A stretch of DNA of 64,000 nucleotides. Origin: Sinonovacula constricta (Eukaryota; Mollusca; Bivalvia; Cardiida; Solecurtidae). The stretch spans positions 27,418,193 to 27,482,192 of the forward strand of contig CM017561.1 of NCBI GenBank assembly GCA_007844125.1. Reading direction: 5' to 3'. How positions within the stretch are numbered: position 1 is the first letter of the stretch; every line of letters begins with the position of its first letter. This document shows, in pieces, positions 1-11,195 of the stretch. A program made the position numbers and the translations under genes. The notes below the pieces were generated by a model, which searched no databases, was not told the origin of the DNA, and saw only the letters and a program-made list of their open reading frames with translations.

Positions 1-194
1 AATATGGTTGTTTAGTCATTTATCTTAATTCAATGAATATTATAATCGAAAGTATTTCCTACGCGGAACTATTTTTTATGTAGGCACAAATCTCAAATTT
101 TGGGTGAGTTACGAGTCGTTGTATAGAGATGACTTTAACGTAGTGACGTCACACGCTATGTATAGAATGCAGGTTCAGAGCGATTGTGTAGTGC

Positions 195-629
195 CACTCG
201 GAACTCCTCGGGTAATTCCGTCAACGTAATCACCTCGGAAATAATGCTGCCGCCGCCATATTGACGAACTACATCCAAAATGGCAATCGTACCTACTCGG
301 CGATCTCCGGCAAGCTTAGGTGAGCCGAGTGCATGCAGGGTAATAACTGGTATATTACACTTTTACCAAATCCTGTTGGTAATATACATACAGTATCAAC
401 TAAGTTAAAAATATTCTTCAACGAAGCATTCTGCTCTTCTTTCAAGGAGTGTTGAATCTCCATCATATCTAAAGCGTACTGCATGCACTTTGAAAAGTCA
501 GCCATCTTTGTTTACATAATGCAATGAGAAGTTATTCGCCGGGGCAAATCACCAACTGGTGTATTCCTACAATTACATCCGAGGCGACATTTCCGAAGCT
601 TGTCGGAGATCGCCGAGTAGGTACGATTG
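195..629. mobile_element. MULE-like element carrying a RecQ-like fragment
   Basis: The element is bounded by an exact 9-bp direct repeat, GTGTAGTGC, at 186-194 and 630-638. Its left end (CACTCGGAACTCCTCGGGTA) is a variant of the terminus of the MITE family seen at 20898, 22878 and 43133. Its right end instead carries a 34-bp motif (595-629) that recurs inverted at 284-317 with one mismatch, so the termini are asymmetric and a second inverted repeat is subterminal. 9-bp duplications are typical of Mutator-like elements, but no transposase is present. The interior encodes a helicase-like segment on the minus strand. Confidence 0.7.
293..505 (-). pseudogene. RecQ-type helicase N-terminal fragment inside the MULE-like element
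   Basis: This 70-codon open frame starts with ATG at 505. Around residues 21-25 it has an LKEEQ segment like RecQ motif 0, and around residues 41-49 it has ILPTGFGKS, a Walker A (motif I) typical of RecQ-family and related SF2 helicases, followed by an IYQLLP segment. Similarity ends about where the subterminal inverted repeat begins, and no DEAH box or later motif follows. The piece cannot be an active helicase. It is most simply a captured exon fragment, or the remnant of an element that once encoded a helicase-like protein. The family call rests on motif recognition only. Confidence 0.6.
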
Positions 630-639
630 GTGTAGTGCC

Positions 640-3047
640 TGATCATCAAGCTCCCGAGTCGAGTATCAGGCAATGTGATTTGTTTTACCTTTGCTTGCAA
701 TCAGCATGGCGTAGATCCGGATCACCTCAGAATCTGCATTATTCACTTCAGTCTCTATCAATACTTCCTATAACCCTTACCCGAAGTTGTAAGCAAATAA
801 CTAATATTGTGTCCTACTGATTTATTAATCTAGCATTATAAGATATACAACTGTAAAACTGTAAGCTCGAGTTAGAGATAATCGTCAATAAGCACATTGT
901 TTCGAAATTTAACTTTCATTCAAATTCAACCAATCATATTGTCGGAAATGCTCCCAGATTTGAGCTCAAGGTGGAGTTGCCTCGGGTTTCATTTTTGTAC
1001 AACCACAGCTCTGTACACTTGCGTTCATTTGCGTTTACAATGTACTTCCCCTTGAGCCTGATGAACATGTCGGATAAATTTATACAGAGCCTCTATAATT
1101 GTCGACATGAATTGTTTCTCATTGTATCTAACATACTCCTAGGTGTAGGGTGTATGTCTTACATGAAACATGCTGGCGCAGTGGGTTGCGTCATTTCCCT
1201 GTGTAGGGCAGGTACAAGTTGAGATATACAAATCGTGTTGTTTATCCTCACACAATGTATATATACAAGTCCACAAAACAGTTGCTTTATGCTGTATTCG
1301 AAATCTCATTGAAGAAAGGGCATTAGGCACAGTTGTTAGACAGTTTTGTTAGCCGAGTTGACAGTATAAGCATTTGGTCTTGTAGACAAAGAACATGGTC
1401 TCAATGTGCAGAAAGGAATGGCAATTAAGCAATGTTGCATATACACGTACAGTGTCCATGATCAAAACTTCTTTGATGAAATTTTGATATGATTAATAAA
1501 GAAACATAAATTACTGTTCACTAATATTATAAATTAATCTTAATTATTTAGTCTTAAAGATAATGTATGCAGCATTATTTTGTTTATTTAAGATACTTTG
1601 CATAAACAGTGTGAAAGAACCGGATATCTGTATAACAGTGGAATCTGACATGAACCCAACAATTAGTCGGGAATGATTCACTAATGGATGTGATGCAGTT
1701 GTTGCACAATATTGAGTGATTAGGTGTACGTTCCTTTTGATATCCATTAAACAATTTTGCTGGATCGAAATCCCAAAGGACTCTTCATTGATTTTCGCAG
1801 ACGGCCGCAAAATGATCACGTGCAGTGTCAGGATGAGAAAAAACTGGTCGCGTGACACCATGGCAACCGAATGATGAAAACCAATTGCCAACTAAAGGGT
1901 GACGGAAATTGTTGCTATGTCGATATAAATAGGAAACTGAGCCCAGAGACAATCTCCCCACGCGTGATTAGCGCCCATATTTCAATGAGTTAGTCACAAT
2001 AAGGTCTTTGGAAGACAGTTTCACATATTATGTTAAGCTTCGTTTAGGATTTATTTGCCTCTTCTGTAATTGCTATGAACACGAGAGTAGAGCGTAATGC
2101 TAAATATGAAAAAAACTTGATTTAGTTTGCCCCGCCTAGATATCAGAATATATTGTTAATTAAAGTCAATAAAAGACATTGGTTCAGAAACATTTAGTAG
2201 CGGGATCAAAGGGTCCCGGGTCCAATTCGAGACCAATTCCTTTTTAAATTCAGAATAAGGAGTGGTTAGGCGAACATAATATATCAAACATAATAAATCT
2301 AAGTTTAAAAATTGTTTCCTGTTCGACTATGAACAAGTACGTTTTATTTTACAACGCCTTACTAAACACGTACTGGTGTATGAACCCTCTAACGAACAAA
2401 GTAAACTGACCGTGTACTATGCCAACTAATAAAGGCAGAAATCTTACACAAACACGCGTGCACATACATATGTAAACACCTTACACTGAATTAAACTACA
2501 TGTTCAAATACTCTAGCGGAAAAGCAACTCCGACATGAATATTTTTAGTAAGTACGGAGTTATGCCCCTTCATATAAGCAGTCATTCTTTTCAAGCGACT
2601 TTTATTAAAATGTTCAAATATCTTAATGAGATGAAAACGTGGTAGAAAAATACGGTATTGTTTCATTGAGACGATGATCAAAAGACAACTCATGAACAGA
2701 ATAAATTTAATAAAATACGGTATGTCTCGGGCAATAGCATACATATTAACTCCAGCATTCTGTATGATTGTATTAACAAGCCCATATACTGGTGCGTTTA
2801 CATCCGTGCACTTTATATGCTTGATAATTTTGATATGTTATTAACAATACACCAGTCAGCTGAATGTTGTGACACAGAGATGTTGATGTCGTATTACACA
2901 CTATGAACGTACTGCATAAACACCTGCTACGGACCGCACCTTCCAGACCACACTTAGTATCATTTCTTGACGGTGACCTACAGAACGAAAACAAGACTCG
3001 CACATTGACAACTTTATACCGCCTCCTACAAGTTGCTGAAGTAATGA
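640..3047. other. No gene recognised
   Basis: AT-rich sequence with only short open frames lacking recognisable motifs or convincing splice-site pairs. The longest (1544-1891, minus) looks like random translation. No tandem repeat or clear transposon end was seen. Confidence 0.5.
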
Positions 3048-3060
3048 TGCTGTTGATTTG

Positions 3061-3334
3061 GGATGGGATTAGCCGGCATTTTTGCCGATACTACGCAGCG
3101 ACATTTCTATCATTATAGCACAGGGGCACTTTGAGGTGCCCAGGGACTGAACCCGGCCGGTCCATTATACTGACACCGACGAGTCAGGCGTAATGCTGTC
3201 CCCTTAGCCCCGAGCGTTAGGAGGGAAGCCACTACTACCAACTTTAAAGTCTTTGGTTTGACCCGGCCGGGGTTCGAACCCACGACCTCCCGATCCGCAA
3301 GCCGACGCTCTAACACCTGAGCTATTGCGGCCGG
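3061..3334 (-). mobile_element. SINE family 1, full-length, reverse orientation
   Basis: tRNA-derived SINE. On the minus strand the 5' head has a box A-like segment (AGCTCAGGTGTTAGAGCG) and a box B (GGTTCGAACCC). A unique body follows, ending GCCGGCTAATCCCATCC-like. It is flanked by an exact 13-bp target duplication TGCTGTTGATTTG (3048-3060 and 3335-3347), which sets both ends. Other copies are at 3663, 25265, 25408, 46327 and 52361. Confidence 0.85.
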
Positions 3335-3474
3335 TGCTGTTGATTTGAAACTGCTGCATGAATCTGCGTATGGCAATTGCCAGTTACTGTCGGTGTGTTT
3401 CTCTCCCTGTAAAAGCCGCATTTAGCTGTTGCGAAATGGTTCCGGCAATCAGAAATGAAAACCATGCCAAAACC

Positions 3475-3575
3475 CGTGGCGTAGTTGTAGAGCCACCGAC
3501 TTGTAACTCCTCTGCCTGCTCAGCATCCCACTTTGTGGGTTCGAGTTCCGTTCTTGGCGAAGAACATGCTATAAC
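3475..3575 (+). mobile_element. SINE family 3 head fragment
   Basis: It resembles the tRNA-like head of the copy at 8352 (CGTGGCGTAG box A side, GGTTCGAGTTCC box B side) and then diverges. It is probably a truncated copy preceding the nested SINEs at 3640-4100. Confidence 0.55.
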
Positions 3576-3639
3576 TTTTTGCCATCAAGCAAAAAGTGAT
3601 GATGGAAACATATTTGTGCTAGGTCTACACATTCCCAAA

Positions 3640-4105
3640 GCTTGTAAATCATCTGACTGCTAGGATAGCTCAGGTGGTAGAGCGTCGGCTTGCGGATCGG
3701 AAGGTCGTGGGTTCGAACCCCGGCCGGGTCAAAACAAAGACTTTAAAATTGGTAGTAGTGGTTTCCCTCCTAACGCTCGGGGATAAGGGAACAGCATTGC
3801 GCCTGACTCGTCGGTGTCAGTATAATGGACCGGCCGGGTTCAGTCCCTGGGCACCCCTGTGCTTTAATGATAGAAATGTCGCTGCGCAGTACCGGCAAAA
3901 ATGCCGGCTAAACCCATCCCATCCCTGACTGCTGGGCCTCTCACCGCGTAGGTTCAAGTCCTGGTTGTGGCAAAGGACTTTATGTGTGAAGGTCTTCCAG
4001 CTTACCTGCGGTATGCCGCTTGTTTTACCCAGCTTTCCTCCGCCAAGTTAGCTTGGATGTCGATATAATGATAATAATTGACCTCTGCAATTAAAAAACC
4101 ACAAC
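3640..4105 (+). mobile_element. SINE family 3 copy split by a SINE family 1 insertion
   Basis: The left part (about 3640-3662) ends CTGACTGCT. The right part resumes with the same CTGACTGCT at about 3925, then GGGCCTCTCACCGCGTAGG, and continues to a CAACAACAATAA tail near 4105. The two halves align with the continuous copy at 9985-10210. The duplicated CTGACTGCT is therefore the target duplication of the inner family 1 element. Confidence 0.7.
3663..3924 (+). mobile_element. SINE family 1, inserted in SINE family 3
   Basis: The tRNA-derived head carries box A (AGCTCAGGTGGTAGAGCGTC) and box B (GGTTCGAACCC). The body is shared with the copies at 3061 and 46327, with a small deletion of the CTCATAAGTG segment. 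It is flanked by CTGACTGCT duplications. Because it lies inside a family 3 copy, it is the younger of the two insertions. Confidence 0.85.
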
Positions 4106-4818
4106 AACAATAAATGCCCAAACGAATAATTACGGAACCGGAACTCTTTGGTTTTAGGTTCTAAGCAGAGGAGTTCCGATTGACCAGTGACCATCCCTAA
4201 TTCCATGTTCGTGCTGTAAAACGGGTATCTGGCAATCTAAAGATTCTTATTTCAGTTAGCACACTAGCACTGAGGTCACTAAAATGGCACCATCAAACAG
4301 TCGTGGCACTCTTGTTAGAATTTGGACACTAGTACTTGTAGTGGTGCCTGACTCTAACTTCCGTTTCTGCGTCAGGCAGAGGTCACGTGGTTCAAGGATC
4401 ACGTGATTTTGCTTCCACTAACTGGTGTTTACTCTAGCGCCATTCTTGTAGCATACGTTGTAAGAAAATAAGTTGAATTCAGGGAGTGTAAAATCCCAAG
4501 GGAAGTCACTATTTTGCTAAATCGTGGATATTTTAGTGATTGTGCGGTTAAGAAAAAGAAAAGAAATTTCAACTAAATATCTGCTTTATATCTGGATATA
4601 AGTGTTGTTATGGTATTAATTTAAGTTATCATTTATTTAGCGACAGAGCATTTATTAAGCATAATACTAGGAGGCGCCATTTCCGGTAATATGCCGACAT
4701 AAGTGACATAGAGTGGCGCATTTTCACGTGTCACAGGTCAGAATAAAGTGTGCATCAGTGTAAAAAAAACATTTAAAAAAAACCTCCTAGATAGATGTAT
4801 TGATCGTTACTTTTTAAA
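4106..4818 (+). other. Upstream region of the CARD-LRR gene
   Basis: About 700 bases with no gene, including whatever 5' UTR and promoter the gene downstream uses. The sequence is AT-rich just before the proposed start codon. No convincing TATA box or initiator could be assigned by eye. Confidence 0.4.
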
Positions 4819-4906
4819 ATGAACCAACAACAATTCTACACGCTTCCAAAGAAACACAGGATCTACTTTCACTTGGATGTTATTCGGGAAAGCGTGTCTT
4901 GCGAAG
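4819..4906 (+). CDS. CARD-LRR gene, exon 1 (predicted)
   Basis: ATG at 4819 opens 29 codons plus one base, ending GCGAAG|GTAGTG. That leaves phase 1, which matches the phase required by the acceptor at 5241-5242. The joined codon is GAT (Asp). The next exon reads open upstream to an in-frame ATG at 5215, but that ATG lies in the polypyrimidine-AG acceptor tract and is probably intronic. The pairing is inferred, and an alternative upstream exon is possible. Confidence 0.65.
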
Positions 4907-7527
4907 GTAGTGTTGAAGACACGCATATTAAACTATATTTAATTATGCTTACGGTACAGGTACCTCAGATTATCTAAGCAGCAACATTTTTACATAGACA
5001 ATACAAGGCAGCTGTCACAGCAACGCATTGGCAATGAACATCAACGATTAGTAATAATAAGTGTTTTATAAATTCGATTCATGTTTAAAAGACAATGTGT
5101 TTATTGAGTTGATGGTTTGTTTTACCGATAACCCTAAAACTGTGGTGATTTTATCAGCATACTTTCAATAAACCCATTTGTTTCTTCAATGTTCTGGGTT
5201 ATAAGACCATATCTATGACATTTTCACAATTTTCATTTTCAGATGTGTCCTTGCCGATAACTGCCAACAACAATAACAACAACAACGACCATGTTAAACC
5301 CAATGGCAACGGCAGCTTGCACCACCGCCCATCATGGAAGTTCTGGCAGAGACTGTCAATGCGCAGGCCCAACCGGAAGTCTCCCCTTGCTGTATCAAAG
5401 GCTCACTCGCAATCAACGAATGACGTGGATGGAAACTTACCTGATGTCGTCACGGATGACTCGAGCGGTTTAAAGCGTACATCGAGTCTAAAACCGCCAC
5501 CCAAACCTCCCAGATTGTTCCTGTTCAGATCGAGTTCAATAAATACCCCGCGCTCATCAGTTGTGATAGAATCGAACAGAAACTCGTTTGTGCTGTCACA
5601 AGCTTACCAAACGGGTTCTGGGGATCGTAACAGTAAACAGGCCATAGAAGTAAGCAAGAAGCACTCAACGGAAACTGCTCAACCACATGAACTCCAAAAA
5701 GCAGAAGAAAATATTTCTGTTGAGCAGGATTTGATTAACAAACTTACAGAAAGTCTTAGTTCAAAGTATAATTCATTACCTGTACAAAAATCTCAAAGTT
5801 TTAACCAGACGGGTGTGAGCGGCGATAAGAGTGTAGTGTGGAGACAGAAAAAGAATAGCTCGACTGGAAAGATTAAAATAGTATCACCAGAACTGAACAG
5901 AAAAGTTCGTGCAAGAAGAAAATGTAGTGACATAACAGCGCAGGATCGACATGTGTTGATTATGCAAAGTGCAACAGAGCTACTGTGTCAGAAAATTGAT
6001 CCGTTTATCATTATTGAGGACCTCACGGAGGCTGGTTTGCTTGGCAAAGAGGACCTCCTCGCTTTCCGGGGCCATCCAGACAGTAGAATCATCTGTGAAA
6101 CCATTGTCCAGTCCATCATCGACAGAGACTATCAATCATTCATCAAGTTCTGTGATCTCTTACGAAGCAAGACAGATCTAACAACCGTGGCAGCCGTGCT
6201 CGAGGCCATGAAGTCCGTGTACGATATCATCTACGAAGTGCCTGCAAATGAAGGCGGCAACAGATCGCCAATAGTAGAAGACGAGAAGAATATTTCTTTC
6301 GACGTTGTTTACTATAGTTTGGAAACAGGTAAAATACGATCTGTAGTTGAGCTGGAGAAATCTCGAAACACCGACAACAAGCGACACTCTCGTGACGTGC
6401 TGTCTTTCAAGCGTAATTCAAGATTGTCCTTCCATTCGCTTACAAGCGAAGCATCGAGTATCTTCAATGAGGATATGATAAGTACTGGCTTACCCATGGT
6501 GACGGTTGCAATAGCTGGTCATGACTTGAGTAGAGAGAAAGCCAGAGCTCTGGCTAAAGTGATTGAGAATAACAGTTGTATCTTAGAACTGCATGTTGGG
6601 AAAACACATATCAAGGGTCCAGATATGGAACATATCAGCAACGCTTTGGTCAACTGCTGGGGTCTAAATGTTCTTGACCTACGCTTAAATAATATCTGCA
6701 ACGAAGGGGCTGTATATATGGCCAACGTGTTGCTTCACAACAAATGTCTTAGGCAGCTAAATCTATCATCCACTGGTATGGATTCAGAAGGTTGTAAAAT
6801 TCTTGCAGAAGCCCTCAGGACCAACACAACATTAGTGGATCTAGATCTCAGTTTCGTTGATGTCGGCGATGGCGGGTGTCTCGCGCTTAGTGATACTTTG
6901 AAACAAAATCGTTCCTTAAAGAAACTAAGATTGCGAAGTGCGAACATTTCCTGGATCGGGTGCGGTTTTCTTATGGCAGGATTGGAAATAGGTAAAACTG
7001 TGACGGATTTAGATTTGAGTCGGAATTTTATCGGGGACAAAGGTGCGGAGATGTTACTCAGTCACATGAAGGATGATTCATCTCTAAAAGAACTTATCCT
7101 GGAAAACTGTGGCTTTACTACCGCTGGGTCTGTCATTCTCTCGGATATAATCCTCACCAATAAGTCACTCAAACATCTCGACTTGAGCGTGAACTTTATC
7201 GGGGACCAAGGGATCTCGAAGTTGTCCAATGCCCTCGAGCGTAACAAACATATCAAAACTCTTGGACTCAACATGTGCGGTATTTCAAATGATGGTTTTG
7301 CTAAACTGCTAGATATTCTAGAGAGCAATACCACTGTGACCTTACTTAAGATGTGCTTCAACAGACTCGGACGGGAGCACACGAACCCGGAAGCAACGTC
7401 GGACAATCTGAAGTACCGTATTAGGATAGTCACTTCTTCAAATCCGAAACTGAAACTCTTGTTATGGGGGAATACGTTTGACGAATCTCCTCCGGCTGTT
7501 AGCATTGGCGAGAAACCCGCGCTGTGA
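4819..7527 (+). CDS. CARD and ribonuclease-inhibitor-type LRR protein (two exons)
   Basis: Predicted 790 residues from exons 4819-4906 and 5243-7527. Residues about 113-120 are a proline-rich KPPPKPPR stretch that could bind SH3 domains. Residues about 265-355 fit a CARD: an LL..KIDP helix, TEAGLL..EDL, then a closing F..FCDLL helix. From about 451 there are eleven LxL-type leucine-rich repeats at an exact 28-residue period (pattern LDLSxNxIGDxG) and a capping region near 770, which is the ribonuclease-inhibitor/NLR type. There is no NACHT or other nucleotide-binding domain and no signal peptide or membrane segment, so the protein is probably cytosolic. CARDs pair with other CARDs in immune and apoptotic signalling, and RI-type LRRs bind proteins. 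Ligand and pathway are unknown. The nearest vertebrate hits by LRR would probably be NLRC3-like. Domain calls are from sequence pattern only. Confidence 0.85.
5243..7527 (+). CDS. CARD-LRR gene, exon 2
   Basis: A large exon following TTTTCATTTTCAG, open for 761 codons to the TGA at 7525-7527. It encodes the low-complexity Asn run, a basic Ser/Pro-rich linker, the CARD and all LRRs. A single exon holding the whole LRR block is uncommon compared with vertebrate NLRs, which usually have one repeat per exon. This hints at a retrocopied or intron-poor origin. Confidence 0.9.
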
Positions 7528-8340
7528 TTTTGTGTTAATGTTTGTAGAAATATTGGCCCATTTACCTTAAATAAGGGGAATGTCCAGACAACCCTTGAAT
7601 TCTGTACATTCAAAACATTAAAACCATTCAAACAGTTTAGAGGTTGGGTGTGTTTAAAAAAAAGATTTATACCTTAATTTTAAATATGAAATGTTGCAGG
7701 TGTAATTTACCAAATGAACTAAGTTTGTTTTAGCAGTATATTGCTTTTTGTAATATTTTAGAGATTTATCTCTCTTTTTGACATTATTTTCGAAGATCCG
7801 CTTAATTTTTATCACCACTTTGAAAATGTGCCATCTTGTTTATCCTGTGTCACATGTGAGAAATGCCCCACTAGGCCACTACTATTGGGCGCATTTTTGT
7901 ATATCCCTCCATGCCAAGAACATGTGGGTCCTTTTTTGATGTTGTTGTTTTTTCATGAACTATAAACACAAATGTGCATTTACATTATTATACTTTCTTG
8001 AAAAGCAATATTTTGTACTTGTTGCCATACCAACGTATTTATAAAACAAATCACTTAAGTGTATGTTTCACTTATATGTAACATTTATCATTAATTAATT
8101 GATTTAACCGAGTTAAGTATTCCAACATTTGTGTTGTCATCTGTTTTATATTGGTTCATGGCAAAATGTTACTCATATATAGTTATTTGCATTTAGAAAG
8201 GACATTAATATAGCTGTTGTATGGGTAACCAACAACTTAATTCCACATTTGTTTGGTAGAGGCAATGCAGTGCAAACTACTTGTACAGCAACGCTAATTG
8301 TTTGTGACAATTTGCTAAAAATGCATAGTACGCCTTTGAG
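7528..8340 (+). other. 3' flank of the CARD-LRR gene
   Basis: AT-rich sequence that probably includes the 3' UTR. ATTAAA at 7617-7622 is the nearest candidate polyadenylation signal. No other gene is seen. Confidence 0.4.
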
Positions 8341-8351
8341 CATTCGGAACA

Positions 8352-8581
8352 GGGGCGCCCGTGGCGTAGTGGTAGGGTAACTCCTCTGACTGCTTAGGTT
8401 GGTTCGAGTCCCGTTCGGGGCGATGGACTCAATGTGAGATCTTCCCGCTTATTTGCGGTGCGCCGGTGGTTGTACTCAGACATGTGTCTAGGGTCTTCCT
8501 CAACCAAAAAGCTGGACGTTTGCTATAATGATCATAAATGGTCGCTGCAATGTATTTAAAAAAAAACAGAACAAAACAAAA
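8352..8581 (+). mobile_element. SINE family 3 inserted into a MITE end
   Basis: The tRNA-like head (GTGGCGTAGTGGTAGGGTAA; GGTTCGAGTCCC) is followed by a body with GGTGCGCCGGTGGTTG and an A-rich tail. Flanks are CATTCGGAACA (8341-8351) and CATTTGGAACA (8582-8592), a 10/11 target duplication. The duplicated sequence is itself the end of the CAATCGGAAC MITE, so the SINE landed in an older MITE terminus. Confidence 0.75.
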
Positions 8582-8645
8582 CATTTGGAACACCTCGGAT
8601 AATTTTCGAAACAACTCTCGGATATATGAATGCAAAACTCTGTGA
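8582..8645. mobile_element. Truncated end of the CAATCGGAAC MITE family
   Basis: GGAACACCTCGGATAATT and CTCTCGGATATATG match the termini of the elements at 20898 and 23274 in order. Nothing after 8645 matches, so only one end survives. Confidence 0.6.
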
Positions 8646-9980
8646 ATATGTACATGTCGGTGTCTTTGACGTATTTAAATCCACGAAGATAGATGTTTTA
8701 AAACGCTCTTACTCCAATTGTCGGCAAATTGCCTTTTTTAGGAGTTAAACATAACCGTACGAAAAACGATATTACTTGAGGGGTTCCAATTACCCCGTTA
8801 ACCTGTATGTGATCCAATTACGCATTTAGTGTAACAGACTAAAAAAAAAAATCCCAAACATGGACTCAAATTCAATGTTCATAGTAATATCCGCAGAGGA
8901 ACTCAGTAAAATTAGCTAAGCGTAGTAAAACATTTTAACTATTATGGATTTTTTCCCGAGGAATCTGTGTAAAGAAATTGACTTTAAAAACTCATGGCGT
9001 TTGTTGCTGTACATTATTCTAAGCTCTTTCTATAGTAAAACATTGGGCCGCTTCCATCGTCAGTGTGCTTAAACGTGTTCGCTCTAAATATCTGTCAACT
9101 TGGTTAATTGTTGCTCAATTTTCTGCTAGTTAGGAATGTATCAAAATTGTTAATTTTAACATTAAAAAAATTGTTCAGTTTTTAGATGTTTTATTATGAC
9201 ATGTCCGAGCACGAAGATAGGCTGAATGCTTCTTAGAAGTATTGTGTAACTATTTAGTAGGTTAATCTTCGGGAATAAAATAATACCTATTCAAAAATGT
9301 TTTTGGATGTGTGTTGTGTGATATTGTCTTGTGTTCATTTTCATATTTTTATTTCATGAATAAATCTATTAAACCGTGTATGGGTCAAAGATTTTTGTCA
9401 CTACTACAGAGTTATAATTAAGTAAAGTAGAAAAAATAATGCCTTATGGGTAATTTGGTGTTAAAATAAAATTTAAGGAATTTAATTAAGGAATATTAAG
9501 ATTTTAAGATATTTACAGTTAACATGAACGTAATGCTTTATTCCCAATGTCTTGAATTAATTTGGTATTCATTTTTTAAATTACCTACCTGATTTATTAA
9601 AGAAACACCCTTTGAATGTTTAAAATAATTTGATAACACGTATTTATGATGAGATTTTTATCTTTGACAAATCTTAGGGACAGCTTTATTTGGCGTAGAC
9701 AGATCATTGGTGTTTTTTCAGACATTCAGCATTTTAATTGATCCAACAAACAATCAGAAAGAATAGACGTAATAGTTAAAGAATAACAAGGACTTTGTAT
9801 TACTTGCAACAATAACAGACATATAATCTACCTTTGCAAAAAACAACGACAAATAAATGTTAAATTCATTGAGTTATTATTTCATAAAAACAACATTTTA
9901 TTTTTTATCCTTAAATATCACATTCGGAGCAGATGTAAAACATGAACAGATAAACGGATGATGAAAAAAAAAATCGTAGA
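8646..9980. other. No gene recognised
   Basis: AT-rich sequence with no open frame above noise and no repeat structure recognised. Confidence 0.45.
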
Positions 9981-9984
9981 ATTA

Positions 9985-10215
9985 GCGTCGCCGATTTGTA
10001 ACTCTGACTGCTTTGCCCTCACCGCGTGCGTTCGATTCACGTTCGAAGCGAAGAACTTAACGTGGGAAGGTCTTCCAGCTGACCTGCGGTGAACCGGTGG
10101 TTGGGCTCGGACATTTGTCTGGGGTATTCCTCCACTAAAACAGCTGGACGTCACTATAACAACCGATGGTCGATGTGATGTATTTAAAAAACAACAACAA
10201 AAAACAAACAAAAAA
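9985..10215 (+). mobile_element. SINE family 3
   Basis: It shares the TTGTAACTCTGACTGCTTTG, CTTCCAGCTGACCTGCGGTG and GCTGGACGT..TATAA segments with the copies at 3640 and 8352 and ends in a CAACAACAAAAAACAAAC tail. The head is diverged and has lost clear box A. Confidence 0.7.
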
Positions 10216-10589
10216 AACATGTGTTCATGACAATTTATTGGCTTTGACGATAATCGTCTTATATTAAATTAGATTATATCGTTAGATCACTTATTACTAC
10301 CTGAAGCAGATATAGTGTTACATTAATTGTGATAGCATTTCGTGCACAAGCCACGTGATACAACAGTCACATATATTGTAAGTTTAAAATACAGGGATAA
10401 TCAGTCGTGGAAAAAAAAAAACACATTTTACACGAGGAGCGTTAGCAAGACAAACTGTACAGGCACCATTTGTAACGACTTTTGTAAGGAAAATAAGATA
10501 AGGTCCTATAAGAATTACCACAGATATTTATATATGAACTGCCTCTAGACGAAGAGCAAGAAGTGACAAAAATCACAGAAATGAGATAC

Positions 10590-11195
10590 AACACACAAAA
10601 AACACCAATGGTTACCGCCTTGGAACAGTCAGTCGGCAAAAAGACCGACTGGGGCGCTAAAACTTGGTTTGTGGAGCGCTCCAACCTCGCACTGTAAGTC
10701 GCTGTAGGTGTTCGAACCCACTTCCTTCTGCACCCGGCTACTTAAGATGACGTAACTTAGGGGATCGCGACTTGTGGGACATGAGCGGAAGCGGAAATGG
10801 CAGAAGAGCTGGCATCAATCTCCCATGCAGAGTTATCGTTCGTTCCTCTCTCAGACATCTCTGCAATGGGCTCGCGTCAAGATTTTTGTCGGAAATTTTA
10901 AAGTGTTATTTTAAGGATATTTTCAAATTAAAATAATACTTCTACATGAAATGAAAAACATCTACTAAAAAAGACATATATTGAAGTAAATAATTAAAGA
11001 TATTTAATTAATTCAAGCGCACTATTTTTGGAAGAATAACATAGTGATATTATTGCGCATTTGTAAATAAACATGGACGTGATCCACGAGGCAGACTTTT
11101 TGAAAGGCACGTGGATCGAAAGTAGTCCCGACATTAAGAGAGCCAATAACAGAGGTGAATGTATGAGCCGATGGTAGAGAGTGAGCTGGCATATC
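10590..11195 (+). repeat. Dispersed repeat, inverted relative to the 31.2-31.6 kb copy
   Basis: The 10795-11190 part is the reverse complement of about 31195-31590 with high similarity, including GTGGATCGAAAGTAGTCCCG and its surroundings. The first part (10598-10690) carries TTACCGCCTTGGAACAGTCA, which also occurs at about 29648 and 37350. The repeat class could not be identified, and a non-autonomous transposon is the likeliest source. Confidence 0.6.

Noticed and set aside
3113..3421. Open frames over the SINE copies as proteins (also 3674-3928, 46286-46591, 52374-52679)
   Set aside because: These are translations of tRNA-derived SINE family 1; box A/B motifs and target duplications explain the sequence.
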